Assembly (NCBI RefSeq): GCF_003573695.1
Contig: NC_039368.1
Span: forward strand, 13,644,360-13,708,359
Source of the DNA: Papaver somniferum
Taxonomy: Eukaryota > Streptophyta > Magnoliopsida > Ranunculales > Papaveraceae
Direction: 5' to 3'
DNA length: 64,000 nt
Shown: positions 44,383-55,925 of the stretch, in pieces
How positions within the stretch are numbered: the first letter of the stretch is position 1
How the letters are laid out: each line of letters opens with the position of its first letter
The notes under the pieces: generated by a model
Told to the model about the DNA's origin: nothing
What the model saw: the letters and a program-made list of their open reading frames with translations, nothing else
Databases searched by the model: none
Made by a program: the position numbers and the translations under genes

Positions 44383-44619
44383 CTATATAGGCTTAACTTT
44401 TGTATTTGTCAAAAGTCCATTCATTCTTTTATCAATACGTGAATACCGATCACGAACAACTTTATTATTGACAAAGTATGAGACAAACATAGTCACGGTC
44501 GTAAACCCCAATATCCCATAAAAAATTGCAATATAACAAATCATAAAGATTAATACTGCAAAAACATCATCTTCCACATAGTTTTTAGAATTTAAATCAA
44601 TAAACCTAAAAAAGAACAA
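44383..44619 (-). CDS. Small hydrophobic ORF in element X
   Basis: This is a 78-codon frame. Residues about 18-50 are strongly hydrophobic (VFAVLIFMICYIAIFYGILG, then TMFVSYFV), suggesting one or two membrane segments, and the tail is basic (NNKVVRDRYSRIDKR). The homologous DNA in element Y (48720-48960) has lost the frame. It may be chance in AT-rich DNA, or a remnant of an accessory ORF. No family was recognised. Confidence 0.25.
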   Translation of the reverse strand: MFFFRFIDLNSKNYVEDDVFAVLIFMICYIAIFYGILGFTTVTMFVSYFVNNKVVRDRYSRIDKRMNGLLTNTKVKPI

Positions 44620-44874
44620 GAAGATGAAAAATAATAGCTATGTGTAGTCACAATCATTGCTATTCAAAGCACTAGTTATTCTTCCAGCTAAATCAAAAAG
44701 AAGACATACTAGGCAACATAAATAACACAAGCTAAAGGAAAACAGACTCCTGTGCTATTCCGAACACGAACTAAGATCATATGGACGGTTCAGAATCCTC
44801 ATGAGACAACAGGTCTTTGAGTTTGTGAACAACATTAGAGAGGTGATTCTCTTTGCGAAGATCATTAATGTAAA

Positions 44875-47289
44875 TGAAAAAGCAGGGGTCTAACAACAAC
44901 ACCCAATATTTCGCTTAGCAATCTGTATGGACAAACTCGAATATACTTTTAAGAGAATCAACAAGACTCAATCAATTAAAAGTACATCGACGATTTTATA
45001 TCTCTCTCTCTTGATTTGATTTCCTCAAATAAAAAATGCGAGTACTAATCAAATACAAGGAATAACTTGGATGGTACCAAAGACCAATATCCAAGGATCA
45101 ATCAGTGACAGTCAACAACCAAAGGTTGGATTACTCTAATTGATGATCTAACGCACAACCTGTATTATTTCAATTATAAAGATAAAACAATATAATGCGG
45201 AAACTGAAATAACACAGACACCAGAAATTTTGTCAACGAGGAGAACGCAAATGCAGAAAAACCCCGGGACCTAGTCCAAATTGAACACACACTGTATTAA
45301 TCCGCTACAGACACTAGCCTACTCCAAGCTAACTTCAGACTGGATTGTAGTTGAACCCCAATCAGTCTCCCACTGATCCAAGGTACAGTTGTACTCCCTA
45401 CGCCTCTAATCCCAGCAGGATACTACGCACTTGATTCCCTTAGCTGATCTCACCCACAACTAAGATTTTCTACGACCCAAAATCGCAGGCTTTGACAATA
45501 AACAAATATGTCTCACACAGACAAGTCTATCAAAGGATCAATCTGTCTCGCACGGAAAAACACTAAAGTTTTTGTTCCGTCTTTTAATAATAATCAAGGT
45601 GAACAGGAACCAATTGATAATCCGGTCTTATATTCCCGAAGAACAGCCTAGATAAATCAATCACCTCACAATAATCTTAATCGTATGGTAGCGAAACAAG
45701 ATGTTGCGGAATCACAAACAATGAGACGAAGATGTTTGTGACTACTTTTTATATCTTGCCTATCGGAGATATTAATCTCAAGCCAATCAATCTGATTGTA
45801 CACATACGATAGAAGATGCAAGATCAGATCACACGACTACGATAAAATTAGCATTGGTCTGGCTTCACAATCCCAATGAAGTCTTTAAGTCGTTAACCTG
45901 GTTTTAGAAGAAGAAAACCAAAGGTTAAAGGAGAAACGACTCTAGCACACAAACTAGTATCACACGTGAAGTGTGGGGATTAGTTTTGCAGAGTTGTTAG
46001 ATGTCCCCTTATATAGTCTTTCAAATTAGGGTTTCGCCTTGGTCACAAAGCAAACAATATCCACCGTTAGATGAAAACCTGATTTAGATTCAAGATAATA
46101 TTTTTCAACCGTTAGATCGAAAACTTAGCTTGTTATACACAAATGAAATGCACGCTTCCAGGTTTGTTAATCGTACCCAAACGTGTACATCGTTGGTTCA
46201 ACAATAGTTAACCAAAACGTCAGCTATATGAGCATTTCATACCAACCATATTCTTCTTCACCATAACTAGTTCAAATGACTCAAATGAACTAGTTAGAAA
46301 GTTGTTCAATTGCAAGGAAATCTTATGTACTACACAAGACACAATTGAATCAAAGATGATTTGATTCACTCGAATTGGTTCATGAACTTTATAGCCACAG
46401 TTTACAAATTGCATTCCTTAGTCTTTATAAGTTTAAGTTTAGAAATCATCTTCAGGTATATAACCTTCTTAAGTTCGCACACTAGGTTCGCGGACTTAAC
46501 CAACTGGGCAGAGTTTACAAACTCTAGCAGAAAATCTCGGCAAAGACTTTTCGCCGGTTCACGGACTGGTACTCACGCAACAAGTTTGTCAACTCCAGCA
46601 TAATTTCTCGGGATGAGAAGTTTGGCAGTTAGCGGACTTGGCAACAAGCCATTCTTCTGATTTCTCTTGATCAACAAAGTTCGCAAACTTTGGCTCAAGG
46701 GATAGGACTTATGCACATATGTGTTTCCACAACAATACTTATGTCCATCATTGGTTATGTAATCTAAACTCTCATTCCAACCATTGAAACATTCTTAGAG
46801 GATGTTATGTAGTTATTACACCATTTCTCGTCAAAGCAATTTTCAAAGTGATTGAAACATATCATGACTTTCGTCACTAGGTAAAGATAAAAATGGTCGA
46901 AGAGAAACGCTTACCAACACATATTTTGAGATATAGAGAGGTGAGGTATACGTGGATCGAAATACCAAATGTGTATAATCTAAGTCTATATATAGCATAC
47001 GACTTTTTGTCTCAAGAAGTAGGAGATAGAGTAGATAGACTTTTGAGTGACAGATAATTTCAAGTTTTCACATACCTTTTTGTCAAGAAGTTCCACCGGT
47101 TCCTTGAGTAGTTCTTCTTCTTGTATGATGAATCGTCATTAAGTCCTTGAGTTCAACTACACTTTCTATCCTAGTCCGAGACTTAGCTATTGTAGACTAG
47201 AAATCAAGACTTATAGTTTTGATCACTAACATTGACAAACATGCTTGAGATAGCAACGCATGCAATTTCGACCGAGCAATGCTCTAACA
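44875..47289 (-). repeat. 3' LTR of Copia family A element Y
   Basis: TGAAAAAGCAGGGGTC at 44875 through TGCTCTAACA at 47289, with PPT complement ATCTCCCCCTTTGTC at 47290. The TATA box is on - at 46007-46018, with CACGTG near 45963. On the LTR's outer side there is no PBS, only X internal sequence, so this is the 3' LTR of an element nested in X. Confidence 0.85.
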
Positions 47290-48054
47290 ATCTCCCCCTT
47301 TGTCAATTTTAGTGACAAAACTATCAATACCTATGGAATACAAAAAAGATTTAGAAACTTTAGTAGCTCCTATTCCACATGTCTAATCTTCAACATTCCT
47401 CGAAATCTTTGTCACTTTCAAGTACTCCAATGATCCCAAATGTTGTAAGTTTAGCATCACCATTGTTAAAGATCCGTAGCTATAACAATGAGAAAGCATC
47501 GGTCTCGATCATTGTTATACAGTGTCATAGTATTATTACACAGTGTCAAAGTCCAATTTTATCACAACATCAACAATAATACTATGGTGATATGTATCAC
47601 TCCCCCTTATTCAATACTCCATCTCACATGGAAACCACTCCCCCTTACACAATGATCCGAAAACCATATGTATTTGTAGTGTGAACTACATATTAATTCT
47701 CCCCCTTTTTGTCAATAAAATTGGCAAAGGTACAAGAATGGGATCATAATGCAATTTCCTTAAGTGACATTTCATGACTAAAATAAAATACATACCATCT
47801 AATTTAGATGCAATCATATAGCCGAAGCTAATAGCATTCATCAGGGAGTTTAAAGATACAAGATAACCTCTTTAGAATTCCACAACCGTACACCCCTCAA
47901 GATATGACCATTAACCACAAGTTCAAAAGAACTCTCCCCCATTTTATGTCATTCCCAAGGGAACAACAAGAGCGACCTTAATTTCAAAAGAAAAGAAGGA
48001 TTTTGATTGGACACCAAAAACCATGAGAATGATTTTCTATATCCAAAAACTCAA

Positions 48055-48545
48055 TCAAATTAATGTCAAGTAAACCCATGATTAATTTGATTGCGTATTG
48101 TAAACCCATGATTAATTTAATCGGAATACGTAATCAAATTAAACACAAAAGTGATCAACTTAATTGATTATGCTCGACATAAGAGAACTTATGGAGCATA
48201 CGACTAACATAACCATTAGAATATGAATAGGATAGTCGTGCATATACTCAACATAAGAGGAATCTTACGGAGTATGAAAATACTCAACTAAATTAATTAC
48301 AAGAGAACCCATAATTAATCTGATTGGAATACACAACCAAACTAATTACAAAAGTAATCAATTTAATTGTCATTTGTTTTTCTCGACATAAAAAGACTTA
48401 TGGAGCAATAACTAAATAACCAAACAAAATGATTAATTTAGTTCAAGAATGCTCAACATAAAGTACCTTACGGAACAACCAACAAAGTAATCAAAAATTA
48501 ATCAACTTGGTTGTATCGTGCTCAACATAAGACACATTACGGAGC
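48055..48545 (-). repeat. Stem-loop series in element Y
   Basis: Units GCTCGACATAAGA...CTTATGGAGC (near 48171-48200), CTCAACATAAG...CTTACGGAG (48247-48272), CTCGACATAAAAAG...TATGGAGC (near 48382-48404), GCTCAACATAAAG...TTACGGA (48450-48475) and GCTCAACATAAG...TTACGGAGC (48521-48546) correspond to the C2 series in order. Confidence 0.65.
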
Positions 48546-49026
48546 CTCACAGTATTACATAAAATATGGATCAGTGAAGATCAATACTGTGGAATACACA
48601 AGGATTCATTCTATCTTCCATCATTATTTCCATAACGATATTTAATAGAAATAATCCTTGAACACAAAAGATTTTAACCTATCTTCCATCACAGAATTGA
48701 AAATATAGGCTTACTTTTGTATATGTCAAAAGTCTATTTATCCTTAAATCAATACATGAATACCGATCATGAACGACTTTACTTTTCACAAAATATGGGA
48801 CAGCATAAGTTCACGGACGTAAACACCAATATCCCATAACAAATTGCAATATAACAAATCATAAAGATTAAATACTGCAAACCAACATCCTCCAAATATT
48901 TTTAGAATTTAAACCAATAAACCTAAAAAAAAGAACAAGAAGATGAAAAATAATAGATATGTGTAGTCACAATCATTGTTATTCAAGCACTAGTTATTCT
49001 TCCAACTAAACCAAAAATAAGACATA

Positions 49027-49392
49027 CTAGGAAACAATATCTTTGAGAAATTCCTTATCATTCCCGAACTCCTTGTCTTCAACATCCATCGGAATATAAG
49101 GTTCATGGAGGAAGGAGTCAATACCAATAAACCGTCTTAGCTGATGATGTCGAACCAGGGCCTTTTGAATTTCCAAAGATCTTAAAACGCAAGCCTTTAT
49201 TTCACTAATCTCCTTTATTACTTCCTTCAACTCATCGAGAACATCGGAAAACTTCTGAGATTTAGAAGGGACAGCCCTTGGCTTTCTTGTATTCCTCCTC
49301 TTTCTTTTCAAGGAAGGAGTTACTGGAGATTTCTCTTTTTCCTTGATTGATGGCTTAAAAATCAAATTGACATGTTTTCCATCCAAAGACAT
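49027..49392 (-). CDS. Accessory ORF downstream of gag in element Y
   Basis: This 121-codon ORF has an ATG at 49392. It is basic at the N-terminus (KPSIKEKEKS, LKRKRRNTRKPRA), has a heptad-like helix (FSDVLDELKEVIKEISEIKACVL) and ends acidic (MDVEDKEFGNDKEF). It is intact, while the neighbouring gag is broken. C2 has no obvious equivalent, and X diverges just at its stop. No family was recognised; a nucleic-acid-binding or oligomerising role would fit the composition, but that is a guess. Confidence 0.45.
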   Translation of the reverse strand: MSLDGKHVNLIFKPSIKEKEKSPVTPSLKRKRRNTRKPRAVPSKSQKFSDVLDELKEVIKEISEIKACVLRSLEIQKALVRHHQLRRFIGIDSFLHEPYIPMDVEDKEFGNDKEFLKDIVS

Positions 49393-49700
49393 GATACTTA
49401 GAGAACATTTATAAACAACTAGTTTTTGTGAGTGGAATTCACAATCTCATCAAGCAGTCTTAGGATATAAAAGATATCAGAGAGGAAAAAGGAATGTAGG
49501 GTTCGTAATCTTTAAACAGGTTCGTGGACGCCCAATTCTAAACCCTATAAAGAGTATAATTGTCGATAATAACCCTTTACTTTATTTGATAGACAGGATA
49601 AACAATCCTAAGAAAAAAAACTTTTCCTAAAGCCTGAGTGGTACACAATCTTATATCTTTTTGATCAGGCACATGAGACAAGATTTACCAAAAAACACAA

Positions 49701-50612
49701 TTAATTTGTGTCGTGGTGAACAACGATTTGTCCACCATTTTCCTCTTGAGAGGAATCCTCAGACTTCTGTCTATCAAAGCGATTTGACCATACCTTCTTC
49801 TCTAATGGTCTTATTTTGTTTTTGCAAACCAACTTCTTAGACGAAGATAAAATCCTACATACCTCAGCAGTCTTCTGAGCAAGTTTAAGCTTCCTTGCCA
49901 ATCGATTTGATCTTCGTTGAAGTTTGTTGGCGTGCCTCACTTGATGTTTGTACTTGTAACATCTTGATAGTTCATGACCCTCCTGAGATCAAAACGAGCA
50001 CGTCAAACTTGGATAGTATTCAGGCATATTTGGTGTGAAAGAAGTCAGACACATAGTAGATCCTGAAACATTACAACTAGAGTTTCCAAAGGATGGGTCA
50101 ATTAATTCTTCCAGCTTGATTGGATTCTCTTCTTCACCGAAACCATCAAGGTTGATATATGTACTACTACAATTATTAAAATCAATGTTTTCACATAGAA
50201 GACCAACACTTGATTTCCTATCTTCATCAGAATCATAGATCTCAGACATCTCATCAAGTGTTACAGCAAAACCTTTGTTCCCAGTGTATTTTCTACGATT
50301 TGGGCACTCGTTTGCAAAATGAACAAAACTTTTACACTTAAAGCACTGTGGCATATCCTCGTCAGCAGCCTCGTCAGCATCCCTGTTTTTAGAAGGAACG
50401 CGATTGTGAGGTTTATCTGACGACATAGGTTTGTCTCTTGAAAACCGTTTACTTCTCTTCAATAGAAGATCCCTAAACTGTCTTGTGATCAAGGAGACTG
50501 GTTTGTCAAGATCTTCATCCGAAAAATCACCCTCAGACTGATCATCCTCAGAGACATAAATACTTTTACTTTTATCAAGTAACTTAGTGTTCTTCTGTGC
50601 TTCAAAGGCAAC
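49701..50612 (-). pseudogene. Copia gag of element Y with CCHC zinc knuckle, 5' end cut by Z
   Basis: The frame is open from the Z junction (VAFEAQKNTKLLD, SEDDQSEGDFSDEDLDKPVS) through LITRQFRDLLLKRSKRF, a linker typical of plant Copia gag, to a knuckle CFKCKSFVHFANEC near 50340-50290, and stops at 49989. The sequence then continues in sense with CYKYKHQVRHANKLQRRSN in a basic helix to 49701. The N-terminal gag domain is displaced beyond Z. Gag would package element RNA. Confidence 0.7.
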
Positions 50613-53600
50613 TGATAGGTGTCTAAAACACTTAATTTACTATGTAGTAGTTATGCTTTCATTGATATTTTCTTGTGAATTTTGTATTTTACGTTTGTTT
50701 TGAGTGTTTTAGGTATTTTGGAGTCGCACAGAGGAAAAAAAGAAGAAATCACCCAATTTGTGCGAAAAAGGCAGATTTGTCATTTCCAGTGCGAACACTA
50801 TCTGGAGCCCAGCCAAGGTTAAGGGGAAACTCTGTTTTGGAGAAGTATAAAAGACAGGCAGCTCATGTTAAGGGGTTGCTAGGTGGGATATCCCTTATCA
50901 AGGTGACCGGGCATCGAATATAACCTACTTCTATACCCTAAATCGAGAAACTCGTTCCTCATTCATTTATTCAAGACACTCCTGAAATTGAGATGAAATA
51001 GAGGCACAGCCATTAGCAGTGGTGTTGTTGCTATTGTTGTTTCCGAGAGATATAGAGAGGAAACCACTAGTAGAGAGTGATTGAAATGGAATTGTGTTGA
51101 AATTAAGAAGATCGATTCATAGAACGAGAAGACAGAAATGGGGTTGAGTTATTTCGGTGGATTGAGATGAAGATAAAAGGGGATATGAGATTCACAGTAA
51201 TTGAAGATGGAAGAATCTGTTTGAAGAACAAGATGTTCATAGCTCAAATTGAGGAGAAATCGGCAAGACCTGATGCTGCAATCGATAGAAAAGAATCGAA
51301 TGGAAGAATGGGTTCTCGCTGTTTTCTGTGTTGGTGGAACTGTTGGCTGAGTTGATTCTTCAATCGAAGAACTGGGATCGAATTGAGGGTTTGAGCTGTA
51401 ATGTTTACAAGGGTTCTAAAATTGAATGATTGAAAGCGGTAGCTGTGATAGTGGAACCCGAACTGCAGTTGGTGATAGAAAACTGAGATTTGCTGTTGAA
51501 GTTCAGTGAGATGGGATCTGTGAATCGAGAAGAAGAAGCTGAAATTGTTGTGATGGGTTTTGTGGCCGGAAATTAAGACAGGGAAAAAGGTGGCTATGAT
51601 AATTAATGGGTTTTTCTCGAATTCATTCTGGGTTTTGGTGGAATTCGAAATACAAGGAAGAGTAGGGAATCTGAAGCTGTTGAAATGGGTATGTGGTGGA
51701 TGTGCAGTCTGCTGTGAAAAAGAAGAGAAAGGGTGCAGCTGTTGCTGATGGATAAACTGGTGACAGTAAGCAGAACAGTGAGGATTTTCATGGGTTGATG
51801 TTGCAAAACAAGAGTTGTGCTGCTATGGATTAACCTTGCCAGAGATTGAGCTGAAGGCAATCAAGTATGCTTCATTGGTGATGGTTGGAGATGGAATGTA
51901 ATGTGTGTGATACTGCAAGACTGAGTGATGCTATGATATGGTGCAGGCCAGGCTAAGGAGTTGCTGGTGCCGAGCTGACAGTATGGGTTATGATGCAGCT
52001 GCAACTCAGGTGCCAGTGGTACTGAGATTCCATATGGGTGTTATGGCTGAGCTCTGGTGGTGAACTGAAATGAGAAGTTTGGTATGAGGTAGTGAATTAA
52101 TGGAGTGCATGATGGAGAAGCTATAACAAATGTGTTGTTGGTTCAGGTGGTATATGAATGGCAGTGGCAGTTGAGAATGTGCAGAATGTGTTGCTGGGTA
52201 TGTCTACAAGGGTCTGCAAGGAATGTCGCAGGTTGTGATTGAGCAGAGAATGATGCAGTGGAGTTGTTTGATGGTTGAGAGAATGTATGTGTTGCAGCTT
52301 AACTGAAGTTGTGAACAGCCATCATAGCTGCAACTAAGGTTGTGATGTGCAATGATTGTGAAGTACAAGTCATAGCCTGTGAAGAATGGCCTAGACCATG
52401 GCAACTCAGACAAGTCAGCTCAGTTAGATCACCTGACTAGCTGACTCGGTGCTAACTCACCTGACCCGGTATTGACTCAGTAGACTTTCTGAGTTGCCTC
52501 GTTTGACCGTTAACCGATTTAACCTTTCTGGTCACCTGAGATTACTTTCCCGGTAGGATTCCGGCTAACTTCCGGCGATGCACCATTTTTCCGGCGACCC
52601 AAAATAACAAGAATTTGTGAAGAGTATTCTAGGCTCAAGGGTGTGAAGATTTGGACTTGGAATTGGTTTGAGTTTGGAAAGAGAAGATGGAAGATTAGAG
52701 AAAGACTTGGATTTGGAAGTTGAGCTACAAAGAGAAAGGGATTCTATTCCTAAAAGGAGTTGGAATAAATTGAAGCATATAAATAGAGAAGTTCTCTACA
52801 CACACCTACACACCTCTACACACACAACACTTGTGTTTTTGCTTGCTTTTCAAAATTCTTCTTTTAATTATTTGTGTGAACTTTAAAAATTCTCCCTTTA
52901 ATTATTTGTGTGAAGTTCAAAAACATGAGTAGCTAATTTTCTTATTGATTGAGGATGAATTTCTAGTTCTTTAACATGTTTTGAGTTTTGTTTTTAAATC
53001 TACTTTGAAGTTTTTTACATGATTATTGTTTGTTTTTACTAATAGGAATGTTTATACATTCATGGTTGATTGATAGATTGTTTAGGTGGCCAACTAAATT
53101 GATTTGTTAATTGATCTAAAACTAGTGAAAGTTAGGGGATAAGTAATCGTTTCTTGACTCTTTACACAAGTCGCAAACACGAGATCTTGCGGAGGGATTC
53201 CGTGGAGCAATTGTGTATGAAAACAACGTTAGCAAGTAGACCTTGAGCTAAGAGTTTAACTACTAATATCAACCTAATAAATTCATAAATCTTAATGCGT
53301 TTAACTAAATTACATCTTGAGTGAGCTACTACTAGGTGGTTTGGTGAATAGAATCCGGTAGTCGAGAACTTCCGTATCCGGTGATACTAGGGGTTTAGGG
53401 GTTTAGCACTGAGCTAGCTGCTTTACCTGCGGTTGGTGATAATCCGTGACTAATAAAAAGTGGAACAGAACATAACTTGATTTATTGTTTTGCAACGAAG
53501 AAGGATTCCTTGATCTAATCTCTCTTATTGGTTTCAACATACACTTTTAATTGCTTTGTTTATTTTCTTTTGCTTTTCAAAACCAAACCCCCCCTCCTTT

Positions 53601-53723
53601 TTCGTGACAACTTTACAACTAAAAATCTCTTGCTCCTCGTGGGAACGAACTTGACTACACTGTATTACTTGTTAATTAGGTGGAAAAACATTAATTAATT
53701 TGTTGTGGTTACGACAAGCATCA
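50613..53723 (+). repeat. 5' LTR of Z
   Basis: It starts TGATAGGTGTCTAAAACAC and ends CGACAAGCATCA. A TATA-like ATATAAATA lies at 52777-52785, with CT/CA-rich ACACACCTACACACC just after. Open frames inside (e.g. - strand 51603-51860) are not conserved intact in the 3' LTR and are treated as chance. Confidence 0.9.
52777..52785 (+). promoter_or_regulatory. TATA box of the Z 5' LTR
   Basis: CATATAAATAGAG precedes the leader. The 3' LTR has ACATAAATAGAG at 63143-63151, a change in the first part of the box. Confidence 0.55.
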
Positions 53724-53728
53724 AATTT

Positions 53729-53745
53729 TGGTGCGGCTGCCGGGG
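53729..53745 (+). other. Primer-binding site of Z
   Basis: TGGTGCGGCTGCCGGGG, five bases after the LTR, differs at three of 17 positions from the complement of the plant tRNA-Asp 3' end (TGGCGCCGTTGCCGGGG). Confidence 0.75.
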
Positions 53746-53864
53746 AGCGACGGACGATTTTAGTTGTTTTTATTTACTTTTTGCTTTATTTTTGCTTTGT
53801 TAGATTCTATATCGTATCTAACTTAGTTTTGAGAATCTTGTTTCAGGTATTATATCTTTGTTGA

Positions 53865-55420
53865 ATGCTTAAAGAGGGCAGACCGAGTACAATTGGTATA
53901 CGTCTTCGATCCGTCACTCAACTAAAGGACCTCTTTCGAGCGGTTAACACTCCGCTTCCTCGTTCTTCATCTAGTGAGTTCGCAGATTCCGATATAGAGG
54001 AAAAAGAAATGGTTGATCGTACACTCAAGGATCTAGCTTCTCACAAACTAATTCAACCTTCGAGATCAAGCCGGGGTTGATTAGAGAGTTACCAAAGTTT
54101 CATGGTATGGTGAATGAAGACCCAAATAAGCATCTTATGGACTTCCAAACCATAGTCATGGTTATGCTTCCACCGGAGACTAATGCGGATGGAGCAATAT
54201 TGAAAGCTTTCTCGTTCTCTTTGGTGGGCAATGCTAAGGAATGGTTGTATTATTTGCCTTCCGGAAGTATCACCACATGGAATGGGATGAAGAAACTTTT
54301 CCTCGAGAGATAGTTTCCTGCCTCAAAAGCTACTCAAATTCGAAAGGAGATTTGTGGGATGAAGCAAAATGTGGGAGAGTCATTGTATGAATGTTGGGAG
54401 CGATACAAGAGATTGCTGCAAAGTTGTCCACACCATCAATTCAGTGACATTATGATACTCCAATACTTCTACGAAGCTCTCCAACCAAGTGACAAATCTC
54501 TTCTTGATGCCGCGGGTGGTGGTTCACTAATGAACAAGACGGTGGCCCAAGCTACCGAGTTGATTGAGAGTATGGCGGCGAACTCGCAACAATTCTACAC
54601 AAGAGAAGAACCAATGGTTAGGCGAGTGCATGAAGTTAGTGATTCATCATCATACCTTGAACAAAGGATGGGGAGCATGGAAAGGGTAATGCAACGAATG
54701 GTCGTGGTAATTATTTCGGATGATGAGACCGAACAAATAAATGCTTTATATCCAAATCAAAAGCCAAGGTACGATCCATACTCCAATACTTACAATCCCG
54801 GTTGGAAGGATCATCCTAACTTTAGTTATGCGAACAAGCGGCGGCTCCTAATCCATATGTGCAACAAGGTGGTTTCCAACAATCACGCTTCCAACCTCAA
54901 CAACAATTCCAACCACAACAAGTCAAGGATCAAGATTCTTCGAATGATGATAAGTTCAATGTAATAATGAAAAGCATGCAAGGTCTCACTTCTATGTTAC
55001 AACAAAACCAACAAAAGACCGATTCGGCAATCAAGGCTTTGGAACAAAAGACCGGTACGACAATCAAGGATTTACAAACTCAAATGGGACAATTGGCGAC
55101 CGATATGAACTTAATTAAAGCTCAAGCATCCACAAAGCTTCCTTCACAACCATTTGTGAACCCAAGAGAGAATGTTAATGCGGTTAATTTAAGAAATGGA
55201 AGACAAGTGGAGAGTCCAAGTCACCATGAAGAAGCTAGTGAAGAAGTAGTCAAAGACAAGGAGGAAGCCGAACTAAAGGAGAGTTCAACACCAACCGACC
55301 AATCCAAGGAAACGGTTCCTACTTTCACTACTCCACCTCATTTTCCTAGTCATTTTGCTAAATCTAATAAAGAAGCTCAAGGCAAGGCACTCATGGATAT
55401 CTTCAAGAAGATCGAAATTA
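53865..55420 (+). pseudogene. Gag of Z
   Basis: ATG 53865 opens MLKEGRPSTIGIRLRS. After a frame change near 54076 the retrotransposon gag domain reads LPKFHGMVNEDPNKHLMDFQ, ending KEWLYYLPSGSITTWNGMK, with a TAG in place of a codon after FLER (54311). It continues MKQNVGESLYECWERYKRLL and FYEALQPSDKSLLDAAGGG. A second frame change near 54840 leads to a Gln-rich segment (QQSRFQPQQQFQPQQ) and a helix with EQKTGTTIKDLQTQMGQLA. No CCHC knuckle was seen, as usual for this group. It would form the virus-like particle; as read it has two frameshifts and one stop. Confidence 0.8.
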
Positions 55421-55925
55421 ACATCCTATTCATAGAGGCCATCAAGACAATGCCAAGGTATGCTAAGTTCATGAAGGAATTATGCACAAAGAAGGATAGG
55501 TTGCTTGATAATGAAATTACTAAAGTTGGCGAGAGTGCGTCGGCTATGCTATTGAAGAAGATGCCTACAAAGTGCACGGATCCCGGTGGTTTCGTGGTGC
55601 CAATTACTATTGGTACAAAAAGGTTTGAACATTCTTTACTTGACTTGGGATCTTCCATAAGTGTAATGTCGGTCGATATATATGACTCCTTGAATCTTGG
55701 ACCTTTGAAAGAGAAGAGTTATTATCCAATTAGAAAACAAGTCTAACATATATTCTCAGGGACTTGTAGAAGACGTGCTAGTGCAAGTGAATGAGCTAAT
55801 TTTTCCGGTTGATTTCTTCATGGTGGATATGGACAACAATGAGAATCGCTCATCTACTTCTTTACTTCTTGGGAGGCCATTTATGAAGACCGCAAAGACG
55901 AAGATTGACGTGATAAGGGTACGCT
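55421..55925 (+). pseudogene. Aspartic protease region of Z
   Basis: GGFVVPITIGTKRF is followed by SLLDLGSSISVMSVDIYDSL at about 55633-55692, the D-(L)-G-(A/S)-S active-site motif of plant Gypsy proteases. A stop after RKQV at 55746 and a frame change follow. The C-terminal part (LVQVNELIFPVDFFMVD, LLLGRPFMKTAKTKIDV) reads in another frame to about 55920. It would release gag and pol proteins; it is broken here. Confidence 0.75.

Larger units (their letters stand above)
43078..44874 (-). mobile_element. Internal 3' region of Copia element X
   Basis: PPT (43078-43092) and the conserved 3' non-coding block are followed, moving upstream, by the stem-loop series near 43905-44235. Further up come a small hydrophobic ORF (44383-44619) and, near 44775-44870, the end of a frame reading DLRKENHLSNVVHKLKDLLS and stop. 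At 44875 the LTR of element Y begins without a PBS after it, so X was interrupted here by Y. Confidence 0.7.
47290..50612 (-). mobile_element. Internal region of Copia element Y, interrupted by Z
   Basis: Reading leftward from the junction with Z: a gag frame with zinc knuckle (50612-49989), a basic coiled segment to 49701, a separate ORF (49392-49027), then about 1.7 kb of non-coding DNA with the stem-loop series (48055-48545) and the PPT. No protease, integrase or RT was seen. The 5' half and 5' LTR would be right of Z, outside the window. Confidence 0.75.
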
